From JABMMZ01 sp964505065 (GTDB lineage Bacteria > Bacteroidota > Bacteroidia > NS11-12g > UBA955): DNA of 64,000 bases. The translations under genes and the position numbers were made by a program. The DNA lies in NCBI GenBank assembly GCA_964505065.1, contig CAZDGF010000008.1:4502-68501 (forward strand), in the 5' to 3' direction. Below are positions 42,566 to 50,642 of the stretch, piece by piece (the stretch's first letter is position 1; every line of letters begins with the position of its first letter). The notes beneath the pieces were generated by a model. It worked only from the letters and a program-made list of their open reading frames with translations. It was not told where the DNA came from and searched no databases.

Positions 42566-43936
42566 TTAAATTTTAATAAGTTTTTTTGTAATATAGGTAT
42601 CATTTATTTTTAATTGTAGAAAATATACACCATTACTTAATTGTTGGTTATTAATATTGAAACGATTTTCATTAGCTATTGTATTATTAATTACTTCTTC
42701 GCCCAGTATATTTACAACCTTATAGCTGTAAGATTTTACATTTTCATCAAGTTCAATATTCCATTCGCTATTTGATGGATTGGGATAAATATTAACTTTA
42801 TTCTGTATTTCAGAATTTTCAACATTAAGAGACCAAACTTTACTGTTGTCAATTATATATGCTTGTCTGTTAAGTTTATCAACAAAATATATTTTTCCAT
42901 CAGGTCCTATTTTTACGCCAATAGGGTCGGGGTTGGCGGTGTATTTAAGTTTTATTCTCCCTATTTCTTTTAAATTTATTAAGTCGAAAATAATTATTTC
43001 ATCTGTTCCATTGTCAGTAATTATTAGCCTGTTGCCATAAATATCTATACCAGTTGGTAAAACAAGATTGTTAATAGATAAATTGGTAATTTTTAATCCA
43101 GAATAATTATCGTATCCAACTAAATCTTCAAAGTTTACCATTGTTCTTGCGCTTCCTTTAACTGTTTTAGTAATATCTATTTTAAATACTCGCTTAGCTA
43201 CAGGGTCGCAGCCATATAAAAATTCTTTTTTTTCATCAAGCACTATATGGCTTGGCAATGTTGAGTGTTTGGTAAAACTAAAGTCATCATATATGCTTAC
43301 ATAACCCAAGCTGTGGTCATCTCCACCTGGATAGTGCCCTGCGCCAAAATCATAGCGTTTAAGTTTTCCTTCATAGCCATCCATTATCCAGTATATGGCA
43401 TCTTTCTCGTGTGCTACACCTTTGCCATAAGGGCTTTGATGTATCATACTTAAATGGCTTCCATTATTTGCTTGAGTTGCAGGATTTCCTACTATTCCAT
43501 AAATTTTTAAATTACTTGGCCATAATGTTGGACCAGCATAAATTCCATTGTTTCTATTAGCATCTATTATATCTTGCGAGGTTACAAAAGTGGTATCGCC
43601 AAATGCTATGGAACTTGACATAGCCATAAAATGCCAAGCATTTCCATCTTTAATATATTTAAAAGTTTTATTGCTTGAATTTGGATTTGTAATTATTACT
43701 GTATTCCCTCCAGTATTAATAGTGCCTTGGTTAAGTATCCAAAGTTCATTTGGGCGCGTGCTTTGATTGGGATAAAAATCTAAATCTATTGGCGATGTAA
43801 TGCTATTTGAAGAATTGCCTATTAATTTAAAAACATTTAAGGCAGAGTCTGTTATGTAGTTATCTATAATTTGTTGCCCTTTTAAATTAAGATTAATGCA
43901 TAGTAAAATGCAAATGATTACGATTGCGTTTTTCAT
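42566..43936 (-). CDS. Secreted beta-propeller-like protein with T9SS tail
   Basis: A 456-residue secreted protein. After a signal peptide, residues 40-370 contain repeated strands of an NHL/SMP-30-type propeller: NEFLYGCDPVAKRVFKIDIT-like (KEFLYGCDPVAKRVFKIDIT), GIDIYGNRLIITDNGTDEII, GVKIGPDGKIYFVDKLNRQA. His-rich loops (HYPGGDDHSLG) might bind metal. The last 75 residues are a T9SS type A domain (VNIYPNPSNSEWNIELDEN, LSNGVYFLQLKINDTYITKK). Function unknown; 5 bp separate it from the choice-of-anchor-V gene. Confidence 0.75.
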   Translation of the reverse strand: MKNAIVIICILLCINLNLKGQQIIDNYITDSALNVFKLIGNSSNSITSPIDLDFYPNQSTRPNELWILNQGTINTGGNTVIITNPNSSNKTFKYIKDGNAWHFMAMSSSIAFGDTTFVTSQDIIDANRNNGIYAGPTLWPSNLKIYGIVGNPATQANNGSHLSMIHQSPYGKGVAHEKDAIYWIMDGYEGKLKRYDFGAGHYPGGDDHSLGYVSIYDDFSFTKHSTLPSHIVLDEKKEFLYGCDPVAKRVFKIDITKTVKGSARTMVNFEDLVGYDNYSGLKITNLSINNLVLPTGIDIYGNRLIITDNGTDEIIIFDLINLKEIGRIKLKYTANPDPIGVKIGPDGKIYFVDKLNRQAYIIDNSKVWSLNVENSEIQNKVNIYPNPSNSEWNIELDENVKSYSYKVVNILGEEVINNTIANENRFNINNQQLSNGVYFLQLKINDTYITKKLIKI

Positions 43937-43941
43937 ATTAT

Positions 43942-44787
43942 TTATTGTTTTATTAAAATTTTTTCATTGTATGTTGAGCCATCTATTTCAAAAGAAAGTA
44001 TATATATGCCAGTGGCTAATTGGCTAACATCTACTGCACTATTATAATTTTCTATTGCCTTGTTTTTTTCTATATTTTTAACAATTTTGCCTTGATAATC
44101 TAGCAGATTAAGCGTTAAATTAGATTTTTTCTTTAACAATAAATTTATATTAACAATGCTATTGGCAGGTGTTGGATATATGGAAAGTTTATGCGCTATT
44201 TTTAATATTTTTACACTGGTATTATTCCCTTTTTCTGGTGCTTCCATTTTAGTAATAAAAGTTTGGTCGTTGCCTTTATGCCCTTCAAAATTTGAATTAA
44301 AAGCACCATAAAACATTACATTTCCAGTATTTTTGGCTGGGGCTTTCCATTTAAAAGTCCACGATTTAAAACCAGGTCCGTTTACACCATTGGCTGTATA
44401 GGTGATATACTTTTTGTTGCCTACAAGTTGGGTTTGTACAGTATCTGTAAGAATTAATTCACCTTGTAAATCTCCATTTAATGCCTGTGGCGATACTTGA
44501 AAACCAAACCTTGTGCCCTCTGGCTCTGTATTGGTAGCAGTAATGGTATATTCTTTATTTGGCTCGTAGCCTTCTGCAGGAATATCCGATACTATCCAAT
44601 TATCTACAATTAAGGCAGAGCCGCCATGGCATGCGGTACAATCTTTTTTGCCATCTCCTGGCGAGCCCGTGTGTCCTGGTTCTGCACCTTCTTTTCTTGC
44701 TACCTTATTTGTACTTGAAATAAGAATTAGCGTAAATAATACCATAAATATTGGTATCAGAATAGTTGTTTTTTTAATATTTTTCAT
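43942..44787 (-). CDS. Choice-of-anchor-V protein with CxxCH and T9SS tail, copy 2
   Basis: A 281-residue paralogue of the protein at 35559. The signature GHTGSPGDGKKDCTACHGGS (residues 37-56) carries CTACH. The sandwich domain has EGTRFGFQVSPQALNGDLQG and FKSWTFKWKAPAKNTGNVMF, and the tail is T9SS type A (KLSIYPTPANSIVNINL, ATGIYILSFEIDG). It follows the second DUF3347 gene by 2 bp. The repeated pairing supports a shared function, perhaps a surface haem or copper protein. Confidence 0.85.
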   Translation of the reverse strand: MKNIKKTTILIPIFMVLFTLILISSTNKVARKEGAEPGHTGSPGDGKKDCTACHGGSALIVDNWIVSDIPAEGYEPNKEYTITATNTEPEGTRFGFQVSPQALNGDLQGELILTDTVQTQLVGNKKYITYTANGVNGPGFKSWTFKWKAPAKNTGNVMFYGAFNSNFEGHKGNDQTFITKMEAPEKGNNTSVKILKIAHKLSIYPTPANSIVNINLLLKKKSNLTLNLLDYQGKIVKNIEKNKAIENYNSAVDVSQLATGIYILSFEIDGSTYNEKILIKQ

Positions 44788-44789
44788 TT

Positions 44790-45659
44790 TTATTTTATTG
44801 TTTCTACTGTTTTACCACAACTCAACATTTGGCTGCCGTAGTATGGATTTTTAATGGTATTTTCTTTGCTCAACCAATTGGCGCCTTTGCCATTATTTGC
44901 CATTGGGCAAAATTGGTAATAAGTGGGAGTTTCTGTTTTAGAAACTTTCATTAAGGCATACATATTTTTTGAAAGGCTCATAAAATGGTCTCTTTGGTGG
45001 GCAGCATCTTTGGTTTCTTTAATATGTTCTGTATCGAATGTTAAATCTTTCATTATTTTCATCCAAACGGTATGTTCTGCGGTAGAAAGTTTTTCCATTT
45101 TTACTGCATTTATAGCTGTAAGCATTTCTGTGGCTTTTGCAGAGGCAGTATTGCCATCTGTTTTTACCAAGGCATCTTTTAAAGCAAAATAGCCGTTAAA
45201 TACTGTATTTAATTCAGCTACATTTTGCTTTGTTTCGTTTGTTGTTGTATTTTTTTCTGTAACATTTAATTTTGTGCTATCTGTGTTAGAAGTTTTTTCT
45301 GGCTTTACAGCTGTTTGTGCTTTTCTTTCGTATTGGCAGCAGCCGTGCAGTTTTTCATAAACATCATTTGGGGCAAGATACTTTTCATTATCATATCCGC
45401 TTAATGCAATGCGTTTTAAAATTTCATCTTGATTGGTTTTTTTAGCATCGTAAGTTATGGTAGCCATTTTAGTATCTTTATTCCAATCTACTTTGGCTAT
45501 TTTTTTCTTGTTTCCTGCTTTTTCAATAGTGTTTTCGCACATGCCACAGTTGCCGTAAATTTTTACAGTATCGGTTTTAGCATTTTTTATTTGTGCGTTG
45601 CAGCTGGTAAATGTTGAGATTAAAACAACAATGGTGGGCATTAATTTAATTTGTTTCAT
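44790..45659 (-). CDS. HMA plus DUF3347 protein, copy 2
   Basis: A 289-residue exported lipoprotein-like protein (signal ending in TFTSCNAQ). Residues 30-95 are an HMA domain (VKIYGNCGMCENTIEKAG, metal pair CGMC), then a linker with HGCCQYERK, and residues 145-289 are DUF3347 (YFALKDALVKTDGNTASAKA, HIKETKDAAHQRDHFMSLSK, TYYQFCPMANNGKGANWL, PYYGSQMLSCGK). Compared with copy 1 the N-terminal metal-binding part is an HMA domain instead of the short Cys-Met motif. It is 7 bp after a di-haem peroxidase-like gene. Confidence 0.88.
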   Translation of the reverse strand: MKQIKLMPTIVVLISTFTSCNAQIKNAKTDTVKIYGNCGMCENTIEKAGNKKKIAKVDWNKDTKMATITYDAKKTNQDEILKRIALSGYDNEKYLAPNDVYEKLHGCCQYERKAQTAVKPEKTSNTDSTKLNVTEKNTTTNETKQNVAELNTVFNGYFALKDALVKTDGNTASAKATEMLTAINAVKMEKLSTAEHTVWMKIMKDLTFDTEHIKETKDAAHQRDHFMSLSKNMYALMKVSKTETPTYYQFCPMANNGKGANWLSKENTIKNPYYGSQMLSCGKTVETIK

Positions 45660-45666
45660 ATTTTTT

Positions 45667-46749
45667 TTAAAAAGGGTTTTTATATTCTGGGTTGGTTATT
45701 AATTTTGTATCTGTTAGTGTTTTTAAGAAAGATACTAAGGCTTGTTTATCGGCTGTTGTAAGCTGTAAACCATTGGGCAATTGTTGTTGAAAAGAGGCAT
45801 CTAAAGTGGAGGAGTTTTTTACCAAATTATAATGGTCTATAACCTCTTCCAAAGTTTTAAATCTACCATCGTGCATATATGGCGCGGTAAGTTCTATATT
45901 GCGCAATGATACTACCTTGAACTTGGCTTTATCTGCGGCTTTGCCAGTTACCTTTTCTCTGCCAATATCAGTTATATTTATATCAGCATCTAAGCCATTG
46001 TTCATATATAAATCATTCTCAAAATTTGCTCCTCCATGGCAATGTTGGCAGTCAGCACCACTTTTTGCAGGAAAGCCCGCATTATATTCTGTAAAATATA
46101 AAAAACGTCCTCTTTCTTCTTGTGCGGTAAGTGTTGCTTGTCCGGCTAAAAATTTATCGTATTTAGAATTGTTTGATACTATAGAATTCATAAACTGTTC
46201 TAATGCTTTTGAAATTAAAAGAGTATCTATTTGAGAGGTTCCAAAAGCTTTTTTAAATTGATTAGGATAAAGGCTGCTTGCTTGCAATTTGCTAACTACA
46301 TTGGCTAATGTTTCATCCATTTCTAAATTGTCTTGTATGGGTTTTAAAGACTGATGGCGCAATAAATTTGACCTGCCATCCCAAAAAAACTGATTGGTAT
46401 TCCAAGCCATATTAAATACTGACATGGCATTTCTTCCGCCACGCAAATTATTTACACCAATAGAAAACCTTGCGGTATCGTTAAAGGCAAACTCCTGCAT
46501 GTGGCAACTGGCGCAGGCTTGTGTTTTGGTGCGCGATAATATTTTATCGTAAAACAACATTCTGCCTAATTTTACGCCCTCAGTTGTAAGCGGATTGTCG
46601 CTAGCAATGCTTGGCGCAGGAAAAGCCCCAATATCTAAAATATATGGCGAATTGGCCTCTTCTAATACAGGTTTTGGGTCTTTATCGCAACTGTGTATTA
46701 AAGTTACAATTGATAAAATGCAAAATATTGCTATTATTTTATTTTTCAT
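45667..46749 (-). CDS. Di-haem MauG/MbnH-like protein, copy A
   Basis: A 360-residue lipoprotein (LIHSCDKD, Cys21) with two haem motifs: CASCH at residues 79-83 (TQACASCHMQEFAF) and CQHCH at 234-238 (GADCQHCHGGANF). The segments RNIELTAPYMHDGRFKTLEE and FYDKILSRTK are diagnostic for the bacterial cytochrome c peroxidase/MauG family. With the adjacent MbnP-like gene (47780) it is a candidate to oxidise a Trp of that protein, as MbnH does. It overlaps the second copy by 4 bp. Confidence 0.9.
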   Translation of the reverse strand: MKNKIIAIFCILSIVTLIHSCDKDPKPVLEEANSPYILDIGAFPAPSIASDNPLTTEGVKLGRMLFYDKILSRTKTQACASCHMQEFAFNDTARFSIGVNNLRGGRNAMSVFNMAWNTNQFFWDGRSNLLRHQSLKPIQDNLEMDETLANVVSKLQASSLYPNQFKKAFGTSQIDTLLISKALEQFMNSIVSNNSKYDKFLAGQATLTAQEERGRFLYFTEYNAGFPAKSGADCQHCHGGANFENDLYMNNGLDADINITDIGREKVTGKAADKAKFKVVSLRNIELTAPYMHDGRFKTLEEVIDHYNLVKNSSTLDASFQQQLPNGLQLTTADKQALVSFLKTLTDTKLITNPEYKNPF

Positions 46750-47774
46750 TCTTTAAAGTTTTTGTTTTTAATAAACTGGTTATCTGTTAGTGTGTTTAAA
46801 AAACTAATAAGGTCTTGTTGTTCTTGGGGGCTAAGTGCAAGGGGTTTTATCAAATTGCTTTTGCTTGTATGGTTTTTACCTCCGCTGTTATAATGCGAGA
46901 TAACATCTTCTAACGTTGCAAAACTCCCATCGTGCATATAAGGTGCAGTAAGCGCAATATTGCGCAAAGTAGGCACTTTAAATTTGGCTCTATCGTTTGG
47001 CAATTTTGTAAAACGCATTCTGCCGCTATCGGAATAGTTGGTATAAAGTCCGTTGTTTTCAAAGGCATAGTTTGTAAAATTAAAACCACTATGGCAGCTA
47101 CTACAATTTGTTTTTGTGCTGTTAAAAAGCATTAATCCATTTTTTTCGCTTTCGTTTAAAGCATTCGGGTTGTTTTTATAATAATAATCATCAAACTTAC
47201 TATTGCCGCTCAATAAACTGCGCTCAAAAGTGGCTAATGCTCTTGTAATTACAAAGGCATCTAATGCTCTGTTATAGGCGTTTAAAGCCATTGTTCTATA
47301 GGTAGAGTTTTGGTTTAGTTTTTCTACCATTTCTACCATATTGGTGTTGAACTCGTTGTGCTCTTGTATGGGAATTAAAATTTGCATTTCCAAAGTAGGC
47401 ACACCGCCAGCTCTTGTAAAATATGGATGATAAGCCACATTTGCCAATGTTGGCGAATTGCTAACACCTATGCTATTATTGTCGCCCAAACTCAATGCTA
47501 CATTATCGCTAAAGGCTAAATTTTGCTGATGGCAAGAGGCACAACTTACAGTGTTGTTTTTTGAAAGTTGTTTATCGTAAAAAAGTAATTTTCCTAATGC
47601 CCATCTATCTTTAGAAAACTGATTATCTGCTGGAAAACTGATAGTAGGAAAGCCCTTTGGTATTGTAAAAATTTCTTCTTCGGCTATTGTTATAGCCGTA
47701 TCTTTTTTGCAACTGAAAACTACAGCGCAAATAAAGAGAGAGAAAAAAAATATTTTAACCAAAGGGCTTTGCAT
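46746..47774 (-). CDS. Di-haem MauG/MbnH-like protein, copy B
   Basis: A 342-residue lipoprotein (VVFSCKKD, Cys22) closely related in layout to copy A. Haem motifs are CASCH at 78-82 (TVSCASCHQQNLAFSD) and NCSSCHSGFNF near residue 220; RNIALTAPYMHDGSFATLED is the conserved C-terminal block. It lies 5 bp after the MbnP-like gene and overlaps copy A by 4 bp, so the three are probably translated together. Two consecutive copies may act on different residues or sites; this is inference. Confidence 0.9.
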   Translation of the reverse strand: MQSPLVKIFFFSLFICAVVFSCKKDTAITIAEEEIFTIPKGFPTISFPADNQFSKDRWALGKLLFYDKQLSKNNTVSCASCHQQNLAFSDNVALSLGDNNSIGVSNSPTLANVAYHPYFTRAGGVPTLEMQILIPIQEHNEFNTNMVEMVEKLNQNSTYRTMALNAYNRALDAFVITRALATFERSLLSGNSKFDDYYYKNNPNALNESEKNGLMLFNSTKTNCSSCHSGFNFTNYAFENNGLYTNYSDSGRMRFTKLPNDRAKFKVPTLRNIALTAPYMHDGSFATLEDVISHYNSGGKNHTSKSNLIKPLALSPQEQQDLISFLNTLTDNQFIKNKNFKE

Positions 47775-47779
47775 TTTAT

Positions 47780-48739
47780 TTACTCAACTATTATTTTACG
47801 AAAAGCAATATTGTTGTTATTGCTTTGAAATTGAAAGATATAAATACCACTGTTAAAGGCGCTCATGTCTATTTCATTAGCATTTTCTAATGCTATTGTG
47901 TTCATTATTTTGCCAGTTATATCTGTAATTATAACTTTATCTGCTTTTTGAGTACCAAAGTTTATAAATAATTTATCTTTTGCAGGGTTAGGGTAAATGT
48001 TTATAGCTAAATTATTATTTTCAAAATTATTAATTGAAAGAATACTTGAGCTTGGGCTAAACACAAAATCGCGTACATTTTTTAATAAAGTTAAATCTGT
48101 TGCATCTACACCATGGTCAACAGGTCCGTTGTTTACATTTATGCCTTTTACTGCTTGGGTATAATCTGCCTTTAGGTTAATATAAATATTATTTCCTCTT
48201 GGTATTCCGGTAGCCATTTGTGTTTGCGAAAAATAATTGGCATTGCCTAAGCCATGTATTTGGAACATGGTATTAAAATTAGCCCCAGCCATACCCTCTA
48301 AAGCAAAAAAGCGATAGCCGGCTGTCCAGCCCCAGTGCATGGAGGGCGATTGGAAAGATAGGGCAGAGCCTTGCGCTTGCAGCGCAGGGTCGGCATTATT
48401 TGTAGGGGCTTCTACACCTACAGAAAACTTAATGCCTTCTACATTGGTTACATTAAAATTACCTAAAAGTTCGTTTAAATTTGAGCTTCCTTTAACCAAT
48501 ATATATTTATTGGGAACATTTATTTCCATTCCGCCATCGTGTATTATTTTTATACCAGAAATGTAATAATCTACTCGGGTAATTTTAAAATCGTTGGCTA
48601 AATTGTTTTGTGCCGATTGGTTAAAGGCAAAATCGGCAGTGTTTAATTTGTGTGCAATGGTTAAATACACATCTTTTTGCGCTTTGGAAATCAATGATGT
48701 GAACATCAAAGCGAGAGTTAAAATGATTGACTTATTCAT
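47780..48739 (-). CDS. MbnP-like copper protein with T9SS tail
   Basis: A 319-residue secreted protein. After a signal peptide, residues 22-230 match the MbnP family: VYLTIAHKLNTADFAFNQSA, ITRVDYYISGIKI, VEAPTNNADPALQAQGSAL and the block MHWGWTAGYRFFALEG (134-149) with Trp136 and Trp138. In the known MbnP a Trp is oxidised to kynurenine by its partner MbnH and then helps bind copper. The last 80 residues are a T9SS type A tail (INIYPNPAKDKLFINFGTQK), so this version would go to the cell surface. It is followed directly by two MbnH-like genes. Confidence 0.82.
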   Translation of the reverse strand: MNKSIILTLALMFTSLISKAQKDVYLTIAHKLNTADFAFNQSAQNNLANDFKITRVDYYISGIKIIHDGGMEINVPNKYILVKGSSNLNELLGNFNVTNVEGIKFSVGVEAPTNNADPALQAQGSALSFQSPSMHWGWTAGYRFFALEGMAGANFNTMFQIHGLGNANYFSQTQMATGIPRGNNIYINLKADYTQAVKGINVNNGPVDHGVDATDLTLLKNVRDFVFSPSSSILSINNFENNNLAINIYPNPAKDKLFINFGTQKADKVIITDITGKIMNTIALENANEIDMSAFNSGIYIFQFQSNNNNIAFRKIIVE

Positions 48740-48863
48740 ATTGTATTTTTTAATTTTATTGTTTTTTGTTTTTATAGGTTTTAAAATTGTGTTTACACAT
48801 TGGTATAAACAAGATTAGCCTTATTTCTGTGTAGAAAAAGGCAAAAAGAAAATATTTGTATTT

Positions 48864-49253
48864 TTAAATAATGAAAACGCTATTTAGAATGTATAGCGGG
48901 GGCTGATAATTGGGCGGATGCCCTGTAAATAATACTTTAGCGTTAAACTGGGTATTATAAGTTTGAAATAAAGAAGTATTAATTGGAGCTAAATATAAAG
49001 CAGCAAAATATTTAAAGGTAAATATTTTGCTGCCTATGGTTTCTTTTTTTTGTGCTTTTACTTCTACTTTTTTGTCTTTACAACAATCATGGCTATGTTT
49101 TTCATCTTCGTGGTTGCATGCACAAGTAGTTCCTAAATCAAGCCCAAGTAGCGAATAGGATTTATGTCCTCCGCAATCATGTACATTCATACTAAACCCT
49201 ACTGCCGAAAACAGATGGGTAAAAATTAGTAGTATGATTACATTTTTTTTCAC
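48864..49253 (-). CDS. HYC_CC_PP family protein
   Basis: A 129-residue exported protein with the residues that name this family: MNVHDCGGHKSYSLLGLD (His-x-Cys region, about 23-40), HSHDCCKDKKVEVKAQ (Cys-Cys) and FTGHPPNYQPPLYILNSVFI at the C-terminus. It also has a CNHEDEKHSH cluster. Members are found beside Cus-type efflux genes in Bacteroidota and presumably bind copper in the periplasm. It lies between the CusB-type adaptor (97 bp) and the MbnP-like gene (124 bp). Confidence 0.82.
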   Translation of the reverse strand: MKKNVIILLIFTHLFSAVGFSMNVHDCGGHKSYSLLGLDLGTTCACNHEDEKHSHDCCKDKKVEVKAQKKETIGSKIFTFKYFAALYLAPINTSLFQTYNTQFNAKVLFTGHPPNYQPPLYILNSVFII

Positions 49254-49350
49254 TTTATTTAATTGCCAAATATAGTATATTTTTTGTTTTAAAAAAATTT
49301 TTTTTTAAAATGGCAACAAATAATATTGTAAAGATATGATTTAAAAGTTT

Positions 49351-50637
49351 TTAATGTCCGTGGCCACCAGTATTGGTTAGTTTTGCATTAATAAAAAAAG
49401 CGCCTTTGGTTACAATTTTAGCATTTTTAGCTATTTCTGTTACAAAAGTTATAGCTGTATATCCCATATTGGTAACCCCTTTGGCTATTTCTATTTTTTC
49501 AAAATTCATATTGCCTGCTTCTTTGGTTGCATCTGTTTTTTCTTCTTCCTTGTGTTCGCCTTCTTCTTCGCCCTCTTCATGGTGCTCTTCGGCTTTTTTA
49601 TCTGTTTGGGCAAAAATATAGTATTTGCCATCGGCTTCTACTATAGCATCTGTGGGTACAGCGGTTGTATTTACATTTTTGAGGCTTACAATACCTGTAA
49701 TATTCATGCCATCTATAAGCCCAGTTTTATTGCCTTTTACAATACAGTGTACAGGTATAGTTTTGCTTTCGTTTTCAAAGGCTGTACCTATGCTAAATAC
49801 CTCTGCATCGTATTGCGTTACAGGATTATTGGTTAGCGTAAAATGTATTATTTGCCCAACTTTTAATAAAGGCAAATCTTTTTCAAAAATATTAAGGTCT
49901 AAATGTAAAGAGCCATTATCTACTACCTCGGCAACAGGCGAAGATACATCTACATAACTGCCAATTTTTGCAAAAACATTGCTTACTGCTCCATCAATAG
50001 GGCTTGTAACAGTAAGGGCAGATTGTAAATTATTGTTAGAAATATTGTTGGGATTTATGCCCATCAATAAAATTTGTTGGTGCAGCGAAGCTTTTCTTGT
50101 TTTTAAGCTATTTATTTCGGCAGTTGCGCTTTGTAAGTTTCTAATTGCGCCAGCATTGCCTTCGTTCAATTCTTTTTGGCGTTGCATTTCTTGTTCAGCA
50201 AAAATTATTTTACTTGCCATGGTTAAATACTCTTCTTGCAATGCAATAAATTGAGGATTGGCTATAGTGGCTATGGCTTGTCCTTTTTTTACCACAGAGC
50301 CTATTTGCACATTTAAAGTTTTAATAACACCTCCGTATAATGAAGTAGCATTGCCCTTATTGTTATTAGGCACTTTTAGTTTGCCATTGGCTTTAATATT
50401 TGCTGTAAGTTCTTTCATTTCTACGCTGCCAAAAGTTATACCTACTGTATTTATCTGTTCGGCTGTAATGGTGGCTATTGTTGGAGTTTCCTCTTCATGG
50501 GTTTCTTCTTCTTTGCCTGTTTCTTTAGCTTCGGCTTCATGGTTGTGTCCATCGCCTTCTTTATGATTGCTGCAAGCTGTTAGCATTGTACTGAATATAA
50601 ATGCCAATGTTATTATTTTATTTATTTGAGTTTTCAT
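49351..50637 (-). CDS. CusB/CzcB-type periplasmic adaptor of an RND efflux pump
   Basis: A 428-residue lipoprotein (TMLTACSNH, Cys22). After an acidic/His-rich stretch (EGDGHNHEAEAKETGKEEET), the adaptor fold follows: GVIKTLNVQIGSVVKKGQAI (lipoyl), a helical hairpin, TVTSPIDGAVSNVFAKIGSY and the beta-barrel VGQIIHFTLTNNPVTQYDAE. A second His/Glu-rich insertion (EEHHEEGEEEGEHKEEE) lies near residue 355. It links the RND pump to the outer-membrane channel and hands over metal. It is 5 bp after the CusA-TolC gene. Confidence 0.92.
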   Translation of the reverse strand: MKTQINKIITLAFIFSTMLTACSNHKEGDGHNHEAEAKETGKEEETHEEETPTIATITAEQINTVGITFGSVEMKELTANIKANGKLKVPNNNKGNATSLYGGVIKTLNVQIGSVVKKGQAIATIANPQFIALQEEYLTMASKIIFAEQEMQRQKELNEGNAGAIRNLQSATAEINSLKTRKASLHQQILLMGINPNNISNNNLQSALTVTSPIDGAVSNVFAKIGSYVDVSSPVAEVVDNGSLHLDLNIFEKDLPLLKVGQIIHFTLTNNPVTQYDAEVFSIGTAFENESKTIPVHCIVKGNKTGLIDGMNITGIVSLKNVNTTAVPTDAIVEADGKYYIFAQTDKKAEEHHEEGEEEGEHKEEEKTDATKEAGNMNFEKIEIAKGVTNMGYTAITFVTEIAKNAKIVTKGAFFINAKLTNTGGHGH

Positions 50638-50642
50638 ATTGT

